Part shown: piece by piece, positions 1 through 9,478 of the stretch
How positions within the stretch are numbered: position 1 is the first letter of the stretch
How the letters are laid out: every line of letters starts with the position of its first letter
Source of the DNA: an uncultured Marinobacter sp.
GTDB lineage: Bacteria > Pseudomonadota > Gammaproteobacteria > Pseudomonadales > Oleiphilaceae
Assembly (NCBI RefSeq): GCF_947488835.1
Contig: NZ_CANLBK010000002.1
Coordinates: 517,100-581,099 of the forward strand
DNA: 64,000 bases
Direction: 5' to 3'
The notes under the pieces: model-generated
Told to the model about the DNA's origin: nothing
Database searches by the model: none
Seen by the model: only the letters and a program-made list of their open reading frames with translations
Position numbers and translations under genes: made by a program

Positions 1-2248
1 TGACATACCGGTGATTTTGCCGCACCCGCTTTATCTGTATAGCCGTAATGACCGGATTGATTTGTGCTTGTTCGAAAAGCTCGCTGTTATGTTCTGGCGC
101 TTCGAGGTGCTGAATGGTCAGCGGGATTTGTGGCAGAGCGTTTTGACACTGAACTGGGCGCAGAGCCTGACACCGGATCGCATTCGCATGTATGCACGTA
201 AGCACAACTTGAACCCAGCCGAGTTCGGTGTAGACCCTGATCTGCCGAAAGTGTTAACGGGCGGCTCCGACGATCACTCCGGTCTTTTTACCGGGCTTTG
301 CGGCTCGCAGCTTTACGTGCCAGATCTTCAAAAACGCCTTAAAACCGAAGCAGCCTCAGATCTTGCCTTGGAAGCACTGCGCAATGGTCAGGTTGCGCCG
401 TTTGGAACGGTCGGCGAGAACCAGAAACTCAACATTGCTCTGCTGGACTATTTTTCCCAAGTAGCGACTAAGCTCAAGGATCCTGGGTTGTTACGCATCC
501 TGCTTCATCGGGGGTCAACGTGGGACAAGGCGGGCTGTTTTATCTCTGCCAACCTGTTTCTGGAAATGCAAAAGCACAAGAAAACCATGAAATTCTTCTC
601 ATTTATTCACGACGCGCTCCAGGGCAAAAAGCCCGCGCGCTTTTTGAGGTGGCAGGCGGCGAAAGATTATAAATTCTGCGTAGCCCAACTGGAGAAGATT
701 GCCGATGCCAAGCGCAACCGACCTGAAGAGTTCGTTGATACCGTAAATGACAGCATCGGCGAGCTGTTCAACCATCTGAACAGGCTCATCGCAACGCGGA
801 TTCACAAAGCGCTGAATAAGCATCAGGGGCTCAGTTTAAAGGAAATCTCCACTGAAGAGCTCACCCGCCAACTTGAGATTCCGAGTCAACTAACATCCTT
901 GTTTCTAGGTGATGGTAAACGCCAGGACAATATGAGTAACGTTAACCTGGCCGAGGCGTTGGATAGCCTGTCTTTCCCAATGCTGGTCAGCATCGTATTG
1001 GCAGGGTCGACTTTGGTCTCCACCCGTGTGCTTTATCAGAACCGTGACCTCCTGAACCGGTTTGCCCGGGAACTTGGTAGAAATGAGCATTCCCGGCGAG
1101 CACTGCATCTCACTGATACTCTGTTCGACAAGAACGGAGTATCGACTTCGCTGAGCGGTAAACTGCAGGAAATCAAGCGCACGAACCTCCCGATCGATTA
1201 TCTGATCTGCCACCCGCTAGCAGTGCCTGAGCCGCATCTGCATGTCGTGCAGCCTATTGCTGATATTGACCTGCGCCCCTTTGGTGAGCAAACCCTGCAG
1301 GTTCCGGATGTAATGGAAATTGCTCGAATTTTCTATGAAGGGGGCTACGATCGTATTGTCTGTTCTACTGAAGGGCCGATGGCACTTGTTGGCCTGTTCC
1401 TGCAACAGATGTTCAATGTGCCCAGCTACTTTTTCATGCACACGGACTGGGTCGACTTCATTGCTCACACCACCAGCCTGAACCAATACGAACGAGACCG
1501 GATTCGTCGCCTGATGCGTGCGCTTTATAGCCGGTTTGACGGCATCTTTGTGCTTAATCGTGAACACAAGGAATGGCTGACCGGCTATGAAATGCAGATG
1601 CCGGCAGAAAAAGTGTTCCTCACCGCCCATCACACTTCCCCGCGAGACCTTACAGTTCAACCAGTGCACAAGTCGGACTTGATTCCCGGCGCGAACGATA
1701 AAACGCCTGTGCTGCTTATTGCGTGTCGGCTGAGTCGTGAGAAAGGCATCTTTGATCTGCCGGAGATTGTATCGGAAGCGCGCTTACTGGTGCCGCATCT
1801 CAAAATCGTGATTGCCGGGTCCGGTCCTGCCAGCGCAGAGCTGCAAAGAGCAATGCCTGATGCGATCTTTATGGGCTGGCAAACCCGAGAGCAACTGGCG
1901 TCGCTGTATCTGGGATTGGATCTGTTTGTATTTCCCTCACGCTTCGATACGTTCGGCAATGTTGTGCTTGAGGCTTTGGCCCATGGTATGCCAGCAGTGG
2001 CCTATAGCTGCAAAGGGCCAAAAGACGTCATTGAGCACGAACAGAGTGGATACCTGGTTGAAGATATCGACGGCATGGTTGCGGCGATCGCGGATTTCTT
2101 CAACGAGCCGGAAGTTCGGGCTGGTATGGCTGAAAATGCCCGCAAACGAGCAGGCCGATTCCAGGCGGAGCCTATCATGAGGCAGTTTCTTTCGGATCTG
2201 GGGCTTGAATATCCAGAACGGGCATACGCTCAAGCCTCGGTGGCCTAG
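1..2248 (+). CDS. PHP-domain / GT4 glycosyltransferase fusion (5' end outside window)
   Basis: The frame is open to the left edge (codons before the GTG at 11 read D-I-P), so the true start lies upstream. The N-terminal part looks like the end of a PHP-type metal hydrolase domain, with a GGSDDH motif near residue 88. The C-terminal part (about residues 400-730) is a GT-B glycosyltransferase of family 4 type. It has EKGIFDLPEI after a sugar-binding region, IAGSGP, and the E-x7-E-like segment FDTFGNVVLEALAHG. It probably transfers a sugar from a nucleotide donor to a lipid or other acceptor at the cytoplasmic membrane. The M14 peptidase gene follows after 13 bp and the ornithine-lipid genes lie 2 kb further on, which suggests, without proof, a role in glycolipid synthesis. 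The acceptor cannot be told from sequence. Confidence 0.85.
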   Translation, partial: DIPVILPHPLYLYSRNDRIDLCLFEKLAVMFWRFEVLNGQRDLWQSVLTLNWAQSLTPDRIRMYARKHNLNPAEFGVDPDLPKVLTGGSDDHSGLFTGLCGSQLYVPDLQKRLKTEAASDLALEALRNGQVAPFGTVGENQKLNIALLDYFSQVATKLKDPGLLRILLHRGSTWDKAGCFISANLFLEMQKHKKTMKFFSFIHDALQGKKPARFLRWQAAKDYKFCVAQLEKIADAKRNRPEEFVDTVNDSIGELFNHLNRLIATRIHKALNKHQGLSLKEISTEELTRQLEIPSQLTSLFLGDGKRQDNMSNVNLAEALDSLSFPMLVSIVLAGSTLVSTRVLYQNRDLLNRFARELGRNEHSRRALHLTDTLFDKNGVSTSLSGKLQEIKRTNLPIDYLICHPLAVPEPHLHVVQPIADIDLRPFGEQTLQVPDVMEIARIFYEGGYDRIVCSTEGPMALVGLFLQQMFNVPSYFFMHTDWVDFIAHTTSLNQYERDRIRRLMRALYSRFDGIFVLNREHKEWLTGYEMQMPAEKVFLTAHHTSPRDLTVQPVHKSDLIPGANDKTPVLLIACRLSREKGIFDLPEIVSEARLLVPHLKIVIAGSGPASAELQRAMPDAIFMGWQTREQLASLYLGLDLFVFPSRFDTFGNVVLEALAHGMPAVAYSCKGPKDVIEHEQSGYLVEDIDGMVAAIADFFNEPEVRAGMAENARKRAGRFQAEPIMRQFLSDLGLEYPERAYAQASVA

Positions 2249-2261
2249 ATAAGGTGAAGCC

Positions 2262-3368
2262 ATGACTGAACTTTGCGACCTCACCCACGTCAAGGTGGTG
2301 CCGGAACAACAGAGCCAGCGTGATGGACAGCAGCGGCAGCAGTTGCGCCGACGATTACCTGAACTTATTGAGTTGGAGCGTATCCTCGCTGAATCACCGG
2401 AGCAGTTTTCAGTTCGGGTGAGTGCGAGCATTCCGGTGGACTCGTTTGAGCTGCCAATTTACCGTGTCGATATCGGCGATGCGCCAGCGGACCGTCCTGC
2501 ATTGCTGTTACTGGGTGGCGTGCACGGGTTGGAACGCATTGGCACCCAGGTGGTTATGGCCTGGCTGGAAAACCTGGCCAACAGGCTACGCTGGGATGAG
2601 CATCTGGCTGAACTTCTGCAGCAGGTACGGTTGGTGGTTGTGCCCATGCTCAATCCCGGCGGTATGTATCTGAGCCGGCGCAGCAATCCTGCCGGTGTGG
2701 ATCTTATGCGTAATGCGCCCATTTCGGCCCAGAGCCCGAGTACCTTTTTGGTGGGCGGGCAGCGACTATCACCGTTGCTGCCATGGTACAGAGGCAAGCT
2801 CGACCAGGGGATGGAGCCTGAGAACCTGGCTTTGCAGAGTATTATCGAAGAGGTGTTGCCCGGCCGGCCATTCAGCGTGTCGCTCGATTGCCACTCAGGC
2901 TTCGGCTGGCGTGACCAGATCTGGTTTCCCTACGCCTACCGGCGCCGTCCAATGCGTAACATCTCGTCTGTTATGGCGCTGAAGCTGCTTTGGGAACAGG
3001 CCTACCCCCATCACGACTATCAGTTCGAGCCGCAATCGGAGCATTACGTTACCCATGGTGATTTGTGGGACTACTTTTATAAACGCCATAATCGTGAGGC
3101 TAGCGCCCCTTGGCTTCCGCTGACGCTTGAGATGGGCTCGTGGCGCTGGTTGCGTAAGCGTCCCCGCCAGTTGTTCAGTCGGGAAGGGCTATTCAATCCT
3201 CTGGTGACTCATCGTCATCACCGGGTTCTTCGTAGCCATATGCTTTTGTTTGATTTCCTGCTCAATGCTAGTGCGAGTTACGACAACTGGCTGCCCACCC
3301 CGTCTGAAGGCGAGTGGCTGCGCGCCGCTGCCAGAGCACACTGGTACAGTAAGGGCGAGAACCTGTAA
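2262..3368 (+). CDS. M14-family zinc carboxypeptidase / deacylase-like protein
   Basis: A 368-residue protein with the M14 zinc site. The H-x-x-E pair is in GGVHGLE (H88, E91), the third ligand is H211 in SLDCHSGFG, and a candidate catalytic Glu lies in LTLEMGSW near residue 290. VVPMLNPGG is the usual M14 strand that follows. Family members remove C-terminal amino acids or deacylate amino acids and their conjugates (succinylglutamate desuccinylase relatives). No signal peptide is visible, so it is probably cytoplasmic. It sits 13 bp after the glycosyltransferase, and its stop overlaps the next start by one base, so the three genes are probably co-transcribed. The substrate is unknown. Confidence 0.85.
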   Translation: MTELCDLTHVKVVPEQQSQRDGQQRQQLRRRLPELIELERILAESPEQFSVRVSASIPVDSFELPIYRVDIGDAPADRPALLLLGGVHGLERIGTQVVMAWLENLANRLRWDEHLAELLQQVRLVVVPMLNPGGMYLSRRSNPAGVDLMRNAPISAQSPSTFLVGGQRLSPLLPWYRGKLDQGMEPENLALQSIIEEVLPGRPFSVSLDCHSGFGWRDQIWFPYAYRRRPMRNISSVMALKLLWEQAYPHHDYQFEPQSEHYVTHGDLWDYFYKRHNREASAPWLPLTLEMGSWRWLRKRPRQLFSREGLFNPLVTHRHHRVLRSHMLLFDFLLNASASYDNWLPTPSEGEWLRAAARAHWYSKGENL

Positions 3369-4102
3369 TGGATTGGTTGTTAATTCGAGGGTTGGCAAGG
3401 GAAAGTGGTCACTGGGGCGACTGGCCTGACCAGCTTCGACGGGCACGCCCGGAGGATAGATTCCATACAGTTGACCTACCTGGCACCGGGCTAGCTCGGG
3501 ATTTTCGCTCGCCCACCTCCATTGCGGAGGCTCGCCAGTTCGCTGATCGGGCGACTCGCCGGCTGCCACGTCCGCTAGGGCTGATTGGACTGTCTCTCGG
3601 AGGTATGGTGGCACTGGATTGGGCGCTCAATCGGCCTGAAGATTGCGCGAGTCTGGTGCTGATTTCCTCCAGCTCCAGACTTTGCTCTCCTTGGCGGCGA
3701 ATGCGCCCCGCTCAATGGGTGCCTGTTATGCGTATGCTGACACAAGCCGACAGTGATGCGCGGGAACGCGCCATTCTGGCCCTTACGAGTAATCGCCCCA
3801 TTCGTGGTGAGGTTGCACAGCAATGGCAGGCGATTCAGCGTGAGCGCCCGTTGCGGAGGGGCGACGTAATTCGCCAACTCTATGCAGCCTCCCGTTATAA
3901 ACCACCACAAAAGCTTCCAGGCATGCCAACCCTTGTGTTGGCCAGCTATCGCGATCGCCTGACAGATTGGCGTTGCAGTCGTGATCTGGCTAAGTCGCTT
4001 GGGTGCCCCTTGGAGCTGCACTCTAGTGCTGGGCATGACCTGCCACTGGATGACTCCTCGTGGCTGATCGAGCAATTGAATACTTACTTTCCAGTCGATT
4101 AA
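3368..4102 (+). CDS. alpha/beta-fold hydrolase
   Basis: A 244-residue alpha/beta hydrolase. The nucleophile elbow is GLSLGG with Ser76, and the likely catalytic His is H223 in SAGHDLP. A likely acid Asp is in the ASYRDRLTDW segment. There is no signal peptide. The size and short cap resemble BioH-like or small esterase families, but no specific substrate can be assigned. The ATG shares one base with the preceding TAA, so translation is probably coupled to the M14 gene. Confidence 0.85.
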   Translation: MDWLLIRGLARESGHWGDWPDQLRRARPEDRFHTVDLPGTGLARDFRSPTSIAEARQFADRATRRLPRPLGLIGLSLGGMVALDWALNRPEDCASLVLISSSSRLCSPWRRMRPAQWVPVMRMLTQADSDARERAILALTSNRPIRGEVAQQWQAIQRERPLRRGDVIRQLYAASRYKPPQKLPGMPTLVLASYRDRLTDWRCSRDLAKSLGCPLELHSSAGHDLPLDDSSWLIEQLNTYFPVD

Positions 4103-4127
4103 TCCGTTCAGGCGGGCACTGACTGAA

Positions 4128-4171
4128 CTGTCATCGCTTCATCGTAAATTCTTCATCTGGTTGTAAAACTC
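4128..4171 (+). promoter_or_regulatory. possible PHO-box-like direct repeats upstream of olsBA
   Basis: Four consecutive 11-base units start at 4128, 4139, 4150 and 4161. The first begins CTGTCAT, an exact match to the PhoB half-site. The third has TTCAT and the fourth TTGTAA in register, while the second is poor. A TATATC -10-like hexamer lies at 4189-4194. Ornithine-lipid genes are PhoB-controlled in several bacteria, which is why this was examined. The match is degenerate and the spacing to the -10 is longer than usual. Confidence 0.3.
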
Positions 4172-4246
4172 AGGCTTCAATCTCGGTGTATATCGGCCTG
4201 CTGTAGGTCAGCGGTCTGCGAATCCGCCAGAGGAAGGGGTTAGAGA

Positions 4247-5005
4247 ATGCAAGATCAGTCCAGAGTATCCAGTAGCAGCCGAAAGCTTACCTCCGGTATA
4301 GCAACGGAGCCGGCCCAGATTGTTGCGGCCCAGCAGCTAAGGTATGAGGTATTCACCAGCGAATATGACGCAGATATAGAGACGGATACCGGCATTGACG
4401 AGGACCGCTTTGACCCTTGGTGCGAACATTTCGTGGTAATGAACCAAAAGGGCGAGGTGGTGGCAACCTCGCGGCTTCTGCACGGTGAGGTAGCCGCAAA
4501 AATTGGTGGTTTCTATTCGGAAGATGAATTCGATCTCGATCGCCTGAAACAGAATTCCGGCGTGTTTGCGGAGCTTGGCCGAACCTGTATTCGCAGTGAT
4601 TTCCGCTCGGGGGCGGCGTTAAGTATGCTGTGGTCAGAGGTGGCACAGTATCTGGTTCAGCAAGGCATCGACTACCTGCTGGGCTGCGCCAGCATCAGTA
4701 TGCTCGACGGCGGTCACAAGGCCTGGCGAATCACCCAGCAAGTTCAACAGGAATACCTTGCCGCAGAGGAATTTCGAGTCACGCCTAAGCGCACCTTGCC
4801 CCACCTTGCCAACCAGTACACACAAACAGACAAAGTTGTTATTCCACCGCTGATCCGCAGTTATATGCGCTTGGGTGCCGAGGTGTGTGGTGATCCGTGC
4901 TGGGACCCTGCTTTCCGCTGTGCAGATCTGCTGGTGCTGTTGAGGGTGGATAACCTGGCCGCACGTTATGCGCGGCGCTACAACCTGGAGGCCAGGATCG
5001 CTTGA
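4247..5005 (+). CDS. olsB: lyso-ornithine lipid synthase, OlsB-type GNAT N-acyltransferase
   Basis: A 252-residue protein of the hemolysin/OlsB acyltransferase family. LRYEVF near residue 36, the CEHFVV strand, VATSRLL, and FAELGRTCIRSDFRSG with the following helix are all characteristic. OlsB uses 3-hydroxyacyl-ACP to N-acylate ornithine, the first step of phosphorus-free ornithine-lipid synthesis. The next gene, an O-acyltransferase, overlaps by 4 bases (TTGA), giving the classical olsB-olsA pair. Distant relatives include autoinducer synthases, but the length and the neighbour favour OlsB. An AGGAAGGGG ribosome-binding site lies just upstream. Confidence 0.85.
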   Translation: MQDQSRVSSSSRKLTSGIATEPAQIVAAQQLRYEVFTSEYDADIETDTGIDEDRFDPWCEHFVVMNQKGEVVATSRLLHGEVAAKIGGFYSEDEFDLDRLKQNSGVFAELGRTCIRSDFRSGAALSMLWSEVAQYLVQQGIDYLLGCASISMLDGGHKAWRITQQVQQEYLAAEEFRVTPKRTLPHLANQYTQTDKVVIPPLIRSYMRLGAEVCGDPCWDPAFRCADLLVLLRVDNLAARYARRYNLEARIA

Positions 5006-5838
5006 GCAAACTGGGGCGGATTGTCGAGAGTATTCGGTTCTTCACCCGCCTCAGTGCGTTTTTAGTCTTTTTGTTGCTCAGTATGGCAACCCTTGTATCG
5101 GTTCGAATCTTTGAATTTTGTAGCAGGCAACGAATCGATCGAGCCATGCTGGTGAAGGGTTACTCGGTTGTTCTGTGCCGCCTGCTGGGCATACGCATCC
5201 AGACTCATGGCTTGGCGATGGAGGGCTCGGCATTGCGTGTGTGCAATCATGTTTCTTGGACCGATATCCCCATTCTGGCCGCGGGCCTTCCTTTACGATT
5301 TCTAGCCAAGCGCGAGGTGGCTTCCTGGCCTCTCATTGGCTGGATTGCACGTGAAGTCGGTACGATTTTTGTGCAGAGGGGGGCGGGGGATTCCGCGAAG
5401 GTGCGACAGGCACTGTCTGCCACTCTGGAAGGCGGTGGTTCAGTCATGGTGTTTCCAGAAGGAACCACGACTACCGGTGAGAGCGTCAAGCGGTTTCACC
5501 CGAACATGCTTGGGGCGGCAATCGAAGCTAAGTGTCCGGTGCAGGCGATAACGATTGCTTACCACCGAGATGGGCAGCCCGACTGGTTGGTGCCATTTAC
5601 GGGTGATGATGATTTTGTTGCGCACTTGTGCCGCCTGTTGAAAAAGCCTGCGGTGCGAGTGGATGTTTTGCTCCACCCACCTCTGGCAGTTTCCGCCAGT
5701 GAAAGTCCCGCCGCCTTAGCCCAATTGCTTCACCAGCAAGTCAGTGAAGGGCTAGTGATAGTGCGCGAAAAAAAGGGCGCATCCGATTGCCAAAGTTCAC
5801 TTCATGGCAGTAACGAAAGTGGTACCGAACTCGGTTAG
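5002..5838 (+). CDS. olsA: OlsA/PlsC-type O-acyltransferase
   Basis: A 278-residue membrane-associated acyltransferase with a hydrophobic segment near residues 17-37. The catalytic H-x4-D is in NHVSWTD (H83, D88), the substrate motif FPEGTTT lies near residue 151, and the region around IFVQR completes the set. It would esterify lyso-ornithine lipid (OlsA), and many such enzymes also acylate lysophosphatidic acid (PlsC). The start is TTG at 5002, inside the olsB stop (TTGA), which implies coupled translation. Pairing with olsB makes OlsA the best call, though a dual role is possible. Confidence 0.85.
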   Translation: MSKLGRIVESIRFFTRLSAFLVFLLLSMATLVSVRIFEFCSRQRIDRAMLVKGYSVVLCRLLGIRIQTHGLAMEGSALRVCNHVSWTDIPILAAGLPLRFLAKREVASWPLIGWIAREVGTIFVQRGAGDSAKVRQALSATLEGGGSVMVFPEGTTTTGESVKRFHPNMLGAAIEAKCPVQAITIAYHRDGQPDWLVPFTGDDDFVAHLCRLLKKPAVRVDVLLHPPLAVSASESPAALAQLLHQQVSEGLVIVREKKGASDCQSSLHGSNESGTELG

Positions 5839-5915
5839 GTTAAGGTGTTTTGTAGCAAAACTGTCATCATTGCGGTCTAGGCTCGTCATGAACATTTTGA
5901 GAGGCAGTTCACGTT

Positions 5916-7529
5916 ATGAGTCTTACCGTCCGTCAGCGATTGCTGGTGTTTTCCGGATTTTGTTTGATTGCGCTTTCTGGTCTGGCATGGCTTTCGGTGT
6001 CAGTGGTGGGAGAAGCCCAGGAGGCAACAGATAGCCTCGTACGGGAGCAAATGTCGGATGTTTGGCTGCTGACGGATCTTGATCGTAGCCATCGTCAATT
6101 CAAAGACCTGGCATACAAGATAAAAGCTCAGCTTTTGTTGTGGAATGAGATCAACGAACAGTTTGAGGAAGCTTCCGCCGCAATAAAAACGCAATGGCAG
6201 TCCGCGCTTGAGAACCCCCGCTTGCAGAACTGGGCAAAGGAGAACATGGGGGCACATCAGGTGGTTTTGGATCTTCTTGTAGCGCTGAAAGAACCCATTG
6301 ATCAAGCGAGCTACTATTCCGCCGGGAAAGTTGTCGATTTTCAGTTGCATCAGGCGCTTGATCCCATGCTTGCAGAAATTGATGCCCAACGCTCGGTGGG
6401 CCGTCAGCAGGCTCATGCAGGGTCAGTATCCCTGATCGCATTCCTCGAACAGAAACAATACTTGTTGCTCGCAGGCTCGCTCTTCGTATTGCTGGGTGCC
6501 TTGCTTCTGACCTATTGGCTCCGCCGGACTGTGACTACCAGGCTTCAGTTGATCGCTGAACGCCTCAGGATTATGGAGGCGACATCGGATCTTTCCACAC
6601 CACTGCCGATTTCAGGACGCGATGAAGTAACGGCCGTTGCATTGGCAATCAATGGATTGATTGCCAAGTTCACTGTGTTTGTAAAAGAGGTCACCGACGC
6701 CGCTACTGCCTTGCAGCAGCGTTCTGCCAATCTGGATGCACAGGCTGACGCAGTTCAGGCTTCATCACAGCAAAACAACCGGCAGATCCATGATGTAGTT
6801 TCATCGATGGGTGCCATTACTGAAAGCGCCAGCCAGATTGAAGGGTCTGCACAGTTTTCCCGCGCGCAGGTTACTGGTGCCGTCAAAGGCAATGATGATG
6901 TTCAGATTAAGTTGCGTGAGAGTGAGCAGGCCGCTGAACATGCGGTCGAGGTAATCAATCGTGTGGCGGAAGCAATTGAGGCGCTTCGAGGATCCAGCGA
7001 AAAAATCGAACAGGTCATCAGCGTGATTGCTGACATTGCCGAACAGACGAACTTGCTGGCTTTGAACGCAGCCATCGAAGCGGCTCGCGCTGGCGAGCAG
7101 GGGAGGGGCTTCGCTGTTGTTGCAGACGAAGTGCGAAACCTGTCTTGCCGAACAGGCGAATCTACCAGCCAGGTGCGTCAGTGGGTTGGTGAGTTGGTTG
7201 CTCAGGTTGATGGCGCTCATGGGCTACTTGGTGATACCCGGGAGGCGGGCAATTCCAATCGGGAAACGCTGGCATCGCTTAAAACTCATCTTGTGGCGCT
7301 CAACAAAACCTTTGACGACCTGAATCATTTTTCAAATGAGGTCGACGAAGCGATTGATGTTCAGCGTGATGAGATTGGCCGTGTGGGGCGGCGTGCGACT
7401 GCGCTGGGAGAAAGCGCTGAGTCACTCGAGCAACATATTGGCAGCACAAAGACGGTTAGTGAGCAACTACGTGAACAGTCCGAATCACTAAGAGCCCTGA
7501 TTGCTCGTTTCCAGATCCACGGAGCCTAA
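5916..7529 (+). CDS. methyl-accepting chemotaxis protein
   Basis: A 537-residue chemoreceptor. A membrane segment lies at about residues 8-30, followed by a periplasmic sensor of about 150 residues and a second membrane segment near 183-205. A HAMP region follows, then the long coiled-coil signalling domain. The hairpin tip is intact: [20 protein letters not shown] and VVADEVR. It would signal to CheA/CheW. The sensor is not recognised, is helical in appearance, and its ligand is unknown. The EAL/GGDEF gene begins 7 bases after the stop, so the two are probably co-transcribed. Confidence 0.93.
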   Translation: MSLTVRQRLLVFSGFCLIALSGLAWLSVSVVGEAQEATDSLVREQMSDVWLLTDLDRSHRQFKDLAYKIKAQLLLWNEINEQFEEASAAIKTQWQSALENPRLQNWAKENMGAHQVVLDLLVALKEPIDQASYYSAGKVVDFQLHQALDPMLAEIDAQRSVGRQQAHAGSVSLIAFLEQKQYLLLAGSLFVLLGALLLTYWLRRTVTTRLQLIAERLRIMEATSDLSTPLPISGRDEVTAVALAINGLIAKFTVFVKEVTDAATALQQRSANLDAQADAVQASSQQNNRQIHDVVSSMGAITESASQIEGSAQFSRAQVTGAVKGNDDVQIKLRESEQAAEHAVEVINRVAEAIEALRGSSEKIEQVISVIADIAEQTNLLALNAAIEAARAGEQGRGFAVVADEVRNLSCRTGESTSQVRQWVGELVAQVDGAHGLLGDTREAGNSNRETLASLKTHLVALNKTFDDLNHFSNEVDEAIDVQRDEIGRVGRRATALGESAESLEQHIGSTKTVSEQLREQSESLRALIARFQIHGA

Positions 7530-7535
7530 GCCAGC

Positions 7536-9284
7536 ATGACTTTGCACGGTCAGACCCAAGAGTTGCAGAGAATTATTGATCAGCAGCTAATCTCCACGTT
7601 GTTCCAACCAATTGTGGACTGCCAGGAAAAAAGTGTTCTTGGTTACGAGGTGCTTAGCCGGGGCCCATCTGATAGCCCACTTCACGCAGCGCCCGCATTG
7701 TTCCAGGCAGGAGAACAGTGCGATCAGGTTATTAGTTTGGAGCGAGCTTGCTTGAAACAAGCAGGGCACACATGTAATCGATACGGCGTCAGTCGCCTGG
7801 TTTTTGTGAATGTGTCGCCAGAACTGCTGTTACCGAATTCCTTTCCGGAGGATCGTTTACATGCTCTTCTAACAATGAATGACCTTAAGCCGGATCAGAT
7901 CGTTATAGAGTTGTCTGAGCGTTATCCGGTCGACGATTCAGCGGTGCTCAAAACCCGGCTCATTGCGCTGAAGAAGCGCGGATTCCGAGTTGCGATAGAC
8001 GATTTGGGGACAGGCTATTCAGGGCTAAAGCGTTGGTCTGAGATTCAGCCGGACTTTGTCAAAATTGATCGGCACTTCATTCGCGACGTTGATCGGGACT
8101 TGGTAAAGAAGGAGTTTGTTCGGTCGGTAATCAACCTTTGCGAACGCTTGGGATGCCGGCTGATTGCAGAAGGCGTTGAAACTCTAGCGGAACTGACATT
8201 ACTTCGATCAATGGGTATTCATCTTATCCAAGGATTCTTGTTTGGGCGCCCCAACCCCTTTCCTGCAGCTGATTTGTCTACACTGGGTGACTCAATACCC
8301 GTAAGCGGAGATCCTATCGCCGCCGGTGCTGGGTATTTGGGGCGCTATATCGCCCCCCTCTCGCCAAATACTTCGCTTGGACATGCCTGGCAAATTCTGC
8401 AGTCGTCGCCATCAATATTTGCGTTGCCCGTAGTGGAAAACGATAGGCCTCTCGGTTTGCTCCATAAGTGGCGCGTAATGGAGGTTTTTAGCTCTACCTA
8501 TGGGCGCTCGCTCAATGAGGCTAAGCCGGTAGATAGTTTGACAGCTCGTGACGCGCTTGTGGTAGAGCATGATGAGCCTCTGGAGGGCGTCAGTCAGTCG
8601 CTTTTGGAGGATGATCTTTACTATCTCAAGCAAAATTTTATTGTGACCAGAAATGGTCGATACATGGGCTTGGGTTCAACGCGTTCTCTACTTCGCATGA
8701 TGACCCGGCGCCGGGTTGAGCAGGCCAAGCATGCCAATCCCCTTAGCCAATTGCCTGGGAATGTTCTTATTCAACAGGAAGCCATGCGCAGGCTTCAGAA
8801 AAACGAAGCTTTTACCTGCATTTACTTCGACATTGACCACTTCAAGCCATTCAATGATGTGGTGGGGTATGGCGAGGGTGATGAGGTTATTCTCTCGCTT
8901 GCACGACAGTTATGCGCGGTTTTTGATGGAGAAACAGACTGGGTTGGTCACATCGGTGGGGATGATTTTGTGGTGTATAGCGGCAAAATTGAGCCCCAAA
9001 AGCGCTGCGAGCAAGTGCAAAATCTTTTTAGGTCGGAGGCCCTGTCGCGGTACCCAGAAGCAATGCGCAAGGCCCGCTCAATGACTGCAGAAGATCGTGA
9101 TGGCCAGCTAAAACGCTTTCCGCTTGTTGCCCTCTCGGCAGGCATCGTAATAGCAGAGAGTCGGTCATTTGGATCTGCTGCAGATTTGGCTGCTAACGCA
9201 GCGGACGCCAAGGCTAAAGCAAAGAAGTCTGCCGGCGGAATTCACATTGTCAGAAGTGAGCGTGTTGCGGAAGCGGAATTCTAG
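7536..9284 (+). CDS. EAL - CBS - GGDEF c-di-GMP signalling protein
   Basis: A 582-residue cytoplasmic protein. The N-terminal EAL domain (about 10-250) reads YEVLSRG at E38 and keeps the metal and catalytic residues in NVSPE, IELSER, DDLGTG, KIDRHF, EGVET and QGFLFG, so phosphodiesterase activity is plausible. A middle region (about 270-390) resembles a pair of CBS domains. The C-terminal GGDEF domain has FDIDHFKPFND and a GGDDF signature at 474-478, a conservative change from GGDEF. The chemoreceptor immediately upstream suggests joint control of motility. Whether the cyclase half is active cannot be told from sequence. Confidence 0.9.
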   Translation: MTLHGQTQELQRIIDQQLISTLFQPIVDCQEKSVLGYEVLSRGPSDSPLHAAPALFQAGEQCDQVISLERACLKQAGHTCNRYGVSRLVFVNVSPELLLPNSFPEDRLHALLTMNDLKPDQIVIELSERYPVDDSAVLKTRLIALKKRGFRVAIDDLGTGYSGLKRWSEIQPDFVKIDRHFIRDVDRDLVKKEFVRSVINLCERLGCRLIAEGVETLAELTLLRSMGIHLIQGFLFGRPNPFPAADLSTLGDSIPVSGDPIAAGAGYLGRYIAPLSPNTSLGHAWQILQSSPSIFALPVVENDRPLGLLHKWRVMEVFSSTYGRSLNEAKPVDSLTARDALVVEHDEPLEGVSQSLLEDDLYYLKQNFIVTRNGRYMGLGSTRSLLRMMTRRRVEQAKHANPLSQLPGNVLIQQEAMRRLQKNEAFTCIYFDIDHFKPFNDVVGYGEGDEVILSLARQLCAVFDGETDWVGHIGGDDFVVYSGKIEPQKRCEQVQNLFRSEALSRYPEAMRKARSMTAEDRDGQLKRFPLVALSAGIVIAESRSFGSAADLAANAADAKAKAKKSAGGIHIVRSERVAEAEF

Positions 9285-9315
9285 ATGGTTTTGCCTGGAA
9301 AAATTGTGAGCTCAT

Positions 9316-9364
9316 AAAAAAAGCGCTATACCGCTTGGAAATCCAGTGGCATAGCGCTTTTTTT
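9316..9364. terminator. bidirectional Rho-independent terminator
   Basis: The inverted repeat AGCGCTAT (9322-9329) / ATAGCGCT (9351-9358) is flanked by a run of A on the left and a run of T on the right. It can therefore stop transcription from the + strand GGDEF gene and from the - strand porin remnant. Confidence 0.85.
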
Positions 9365-9478
9365 CGGCTTGTGATTCACCCAAACCACACTTAAGTCGAG
9401 TGGCTTGGGCAACATCCGGCCTTTTAGCTTCTGGAGCAAACCTTACTTAGTGAAGCTCTCAAGCTATTGGGCAATGAC

